Position numbers and translations under genes: made by a program
The notes under the pieces: model-generated
Told to the model about the DNA's origin: nothing
Databases searched by the model: none
Seen by the model: only the letters and a program-made list of their open reading frames with translations
Assembly (NCBI GenBank): GCA_041744735.1
Contig: JBGTKH010000261.1
Span: 1 to 5,278, forward strand
Direction of reading: 5' to 3'
Source: JBGTKH01 sp041744735
GTDB taxonomy: Bacteria; Planctomycetota; Planctomycetia; Pirellulales; Pirellulaceae
Length of the DNA stretch: 5,278 nucleotides
Shown here: positions 4,713 through 5,278 of the stretch, in pieces
How positions within the stretch are numbered: position 1 is the first letter of the stretch
Layout: each line of letters starts with the position of its first letter

Positions 4713-5278
4713 ATGTCAGCAGAGCCACTGATCGCCGTGTTCGTGGATTTCGAGAATCTGGCAATCGGCGTCCGAGACATGAAATCGGGCGATTTCGAGA
4801 TTCGCTTGGTCCTGAAGCGGCTGCTGGAAAAAGGCCGCCTGGTTTACAAGCGGGCCTATTGTGATTGGCGCAATTACCCCACCGCCGTCCGGGAGTTTCA
4901 CGCGCAGGGCATCGAACTGATCGACATCCCGCAGAGCAAGATGAGCGGCAAGAACAGTGCGGACATTCGGATGGTCGTGGATGCACTCGACCTGTGCTAC
5001 TCGAAGCAGCACATTGACGCCTTCGCCTTGATCTCCGGCGACAGCGATTTCTCGCCGCTGGTTTCCAAGCTCAAGGAGAACAACAAGCGCGTGATCGGCT
5101 GCGGCGTGAAGAGTTCCACGTCCGATCTGCTGATCGCCAATTGCGACGAGTTCATTTATTACGACGATCTGATTCGAGTGGCCAAACAGAGCCGCCGCGA
5201 ACCCAAGCAGGGCAAGGCCAAAGTAGACAAAAAGCAGGAAGCCGCCGGCCAGCTTCTGGAAGTGCTGCAGTCCATCGA
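4713..5278 (+). CDS. NYN-domain (LabA/DUF88-like) putative RNase, 3' end outside window
   Basis: The first 188 codons of an open frame that continues past the right edge. Residues 6-155 read as a NYN domain, a PIN-like fold: the strand IAVFVDFENLAIG has Asp12 and Asn15, SADIRMVVDALDL (82-94) supplies Asp84 and Asp90, and the family-typical LISGDSDFSPLV (106-117) has Asp110 and Asp112. These acidic residues would bind the metal for RNA cleavage. From about 158 there is a basic Lys/Arg/Gln-rich linker, then QEAAGQLLEVLQSI, which looks like the first helix of a C-terminal domain. NYN proteins with this spacing often carry an OST-HTH/LOTUS RNA-binding domain there, but that part is not visible. 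The ATG at 4713 follows an in-frame stop at 4698; no strong ribosome binding site is seen. The precise RNA target is unknown. Confidence 0.88.
   Translation, partial: MSAEPLIAVFVDFENLAIGVRDMKSGDFEIRLVLKRLLEKGRLVYKRAYCDWRNYPTAVREFHAQGIELIDIPQSKMSGKNSADIRMVVDALDLCYSKQHIDAFALISGDSDFSPLVSKLKENNKRVIGCGVKSSTSDLLIANCDEFIYYDDLIRVAKQSRREPKQGKAKVDKKQEAAGQLLEVLQSI

Noticed and set aside
3796..4986. A long open frame on the minus strand opposite the GDPD and NYN genes
   Set aside because: It has no family features and lies antisense to two well-supported genes; long antisense frames are common opposite GC-rich coding sequence.

Overview
The window is a bacterial housekeeping locus in the classical order rpsB - tsf - pyrH - frr: ribosomal protein S2, elongation factor Ts, UMP kinase and ribosome recycling factor. 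All are on the + strand. They are followed by an exported glycerophosphodiester phosphodiesterase (GDPD) and the 5' part of a NYN-domain (LabA/DUF88-like) putative RNase that runs off the right edge. The genes are GC-rich with G/C-rich third positions. The EF-Ts and UMP kinase variants, together with intergenic gaps filled with palindromic repeats, suggest a planctomycete, perhaps of the Pirellulales. This is a judgement from recalled family features, not from a search.

Layout. Positions 1-301 hold no convincing gene. They contain a plausible sigma70-type promoter (46-74), a hairpin at the predicted transcript start (77-110) and a long near-perfect palindrome (199-265), then the ribosome binding site of rpsB (GTG start at 302). 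The rpsB-tsf gap contains a 17-bp inverted repeat pair with an EcoRI-site-rich hairpin (1117-1187). The tsf-pyrH gap is almost entirely a compound hairpin repeat (2068-2144). The pyrH-frr gap holds a diverged copy of the same hairpin (2929-2952), a 131-bp MITE-like element with perfect 15-bp terminal inverted repeats (2965-3095), and a good promoter for frr just beyond it (3101-3130). The frr-GDPD gap is only 15 nt, and a degenerate 7-bp tandem repeat (3741-3782) crosses from it into the GDPD signal peptide. The final gap (4609-4712) shows nothing convincing.

How the genes work together: S2 builds the 30S subunit, EF-Ts recharges EF-Tu, and RRF splits post-termination ribosomes. UMP kinase makes UDP for RNA and nucleotide pools. 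The GDPD probably acts outside the cytoplasm on glycerophosphodiesters and may share a transcript with frr. The NYN protein is a probable cytoplasmic RNA-processing or RNA-decay enzyme.

I see no new multi-gene system such as a defence island, CRISPR array or biosynthetic cluster. The notable material is the colonisation of every gap of an essential translation operon by different palindromic or tandem repeats, some able to form alternative RNA structures, plus unusual residues at key positions of EF-Ts (TDF replaced by SAP) and UMP kinase (His at the position of E. coli Asp77).
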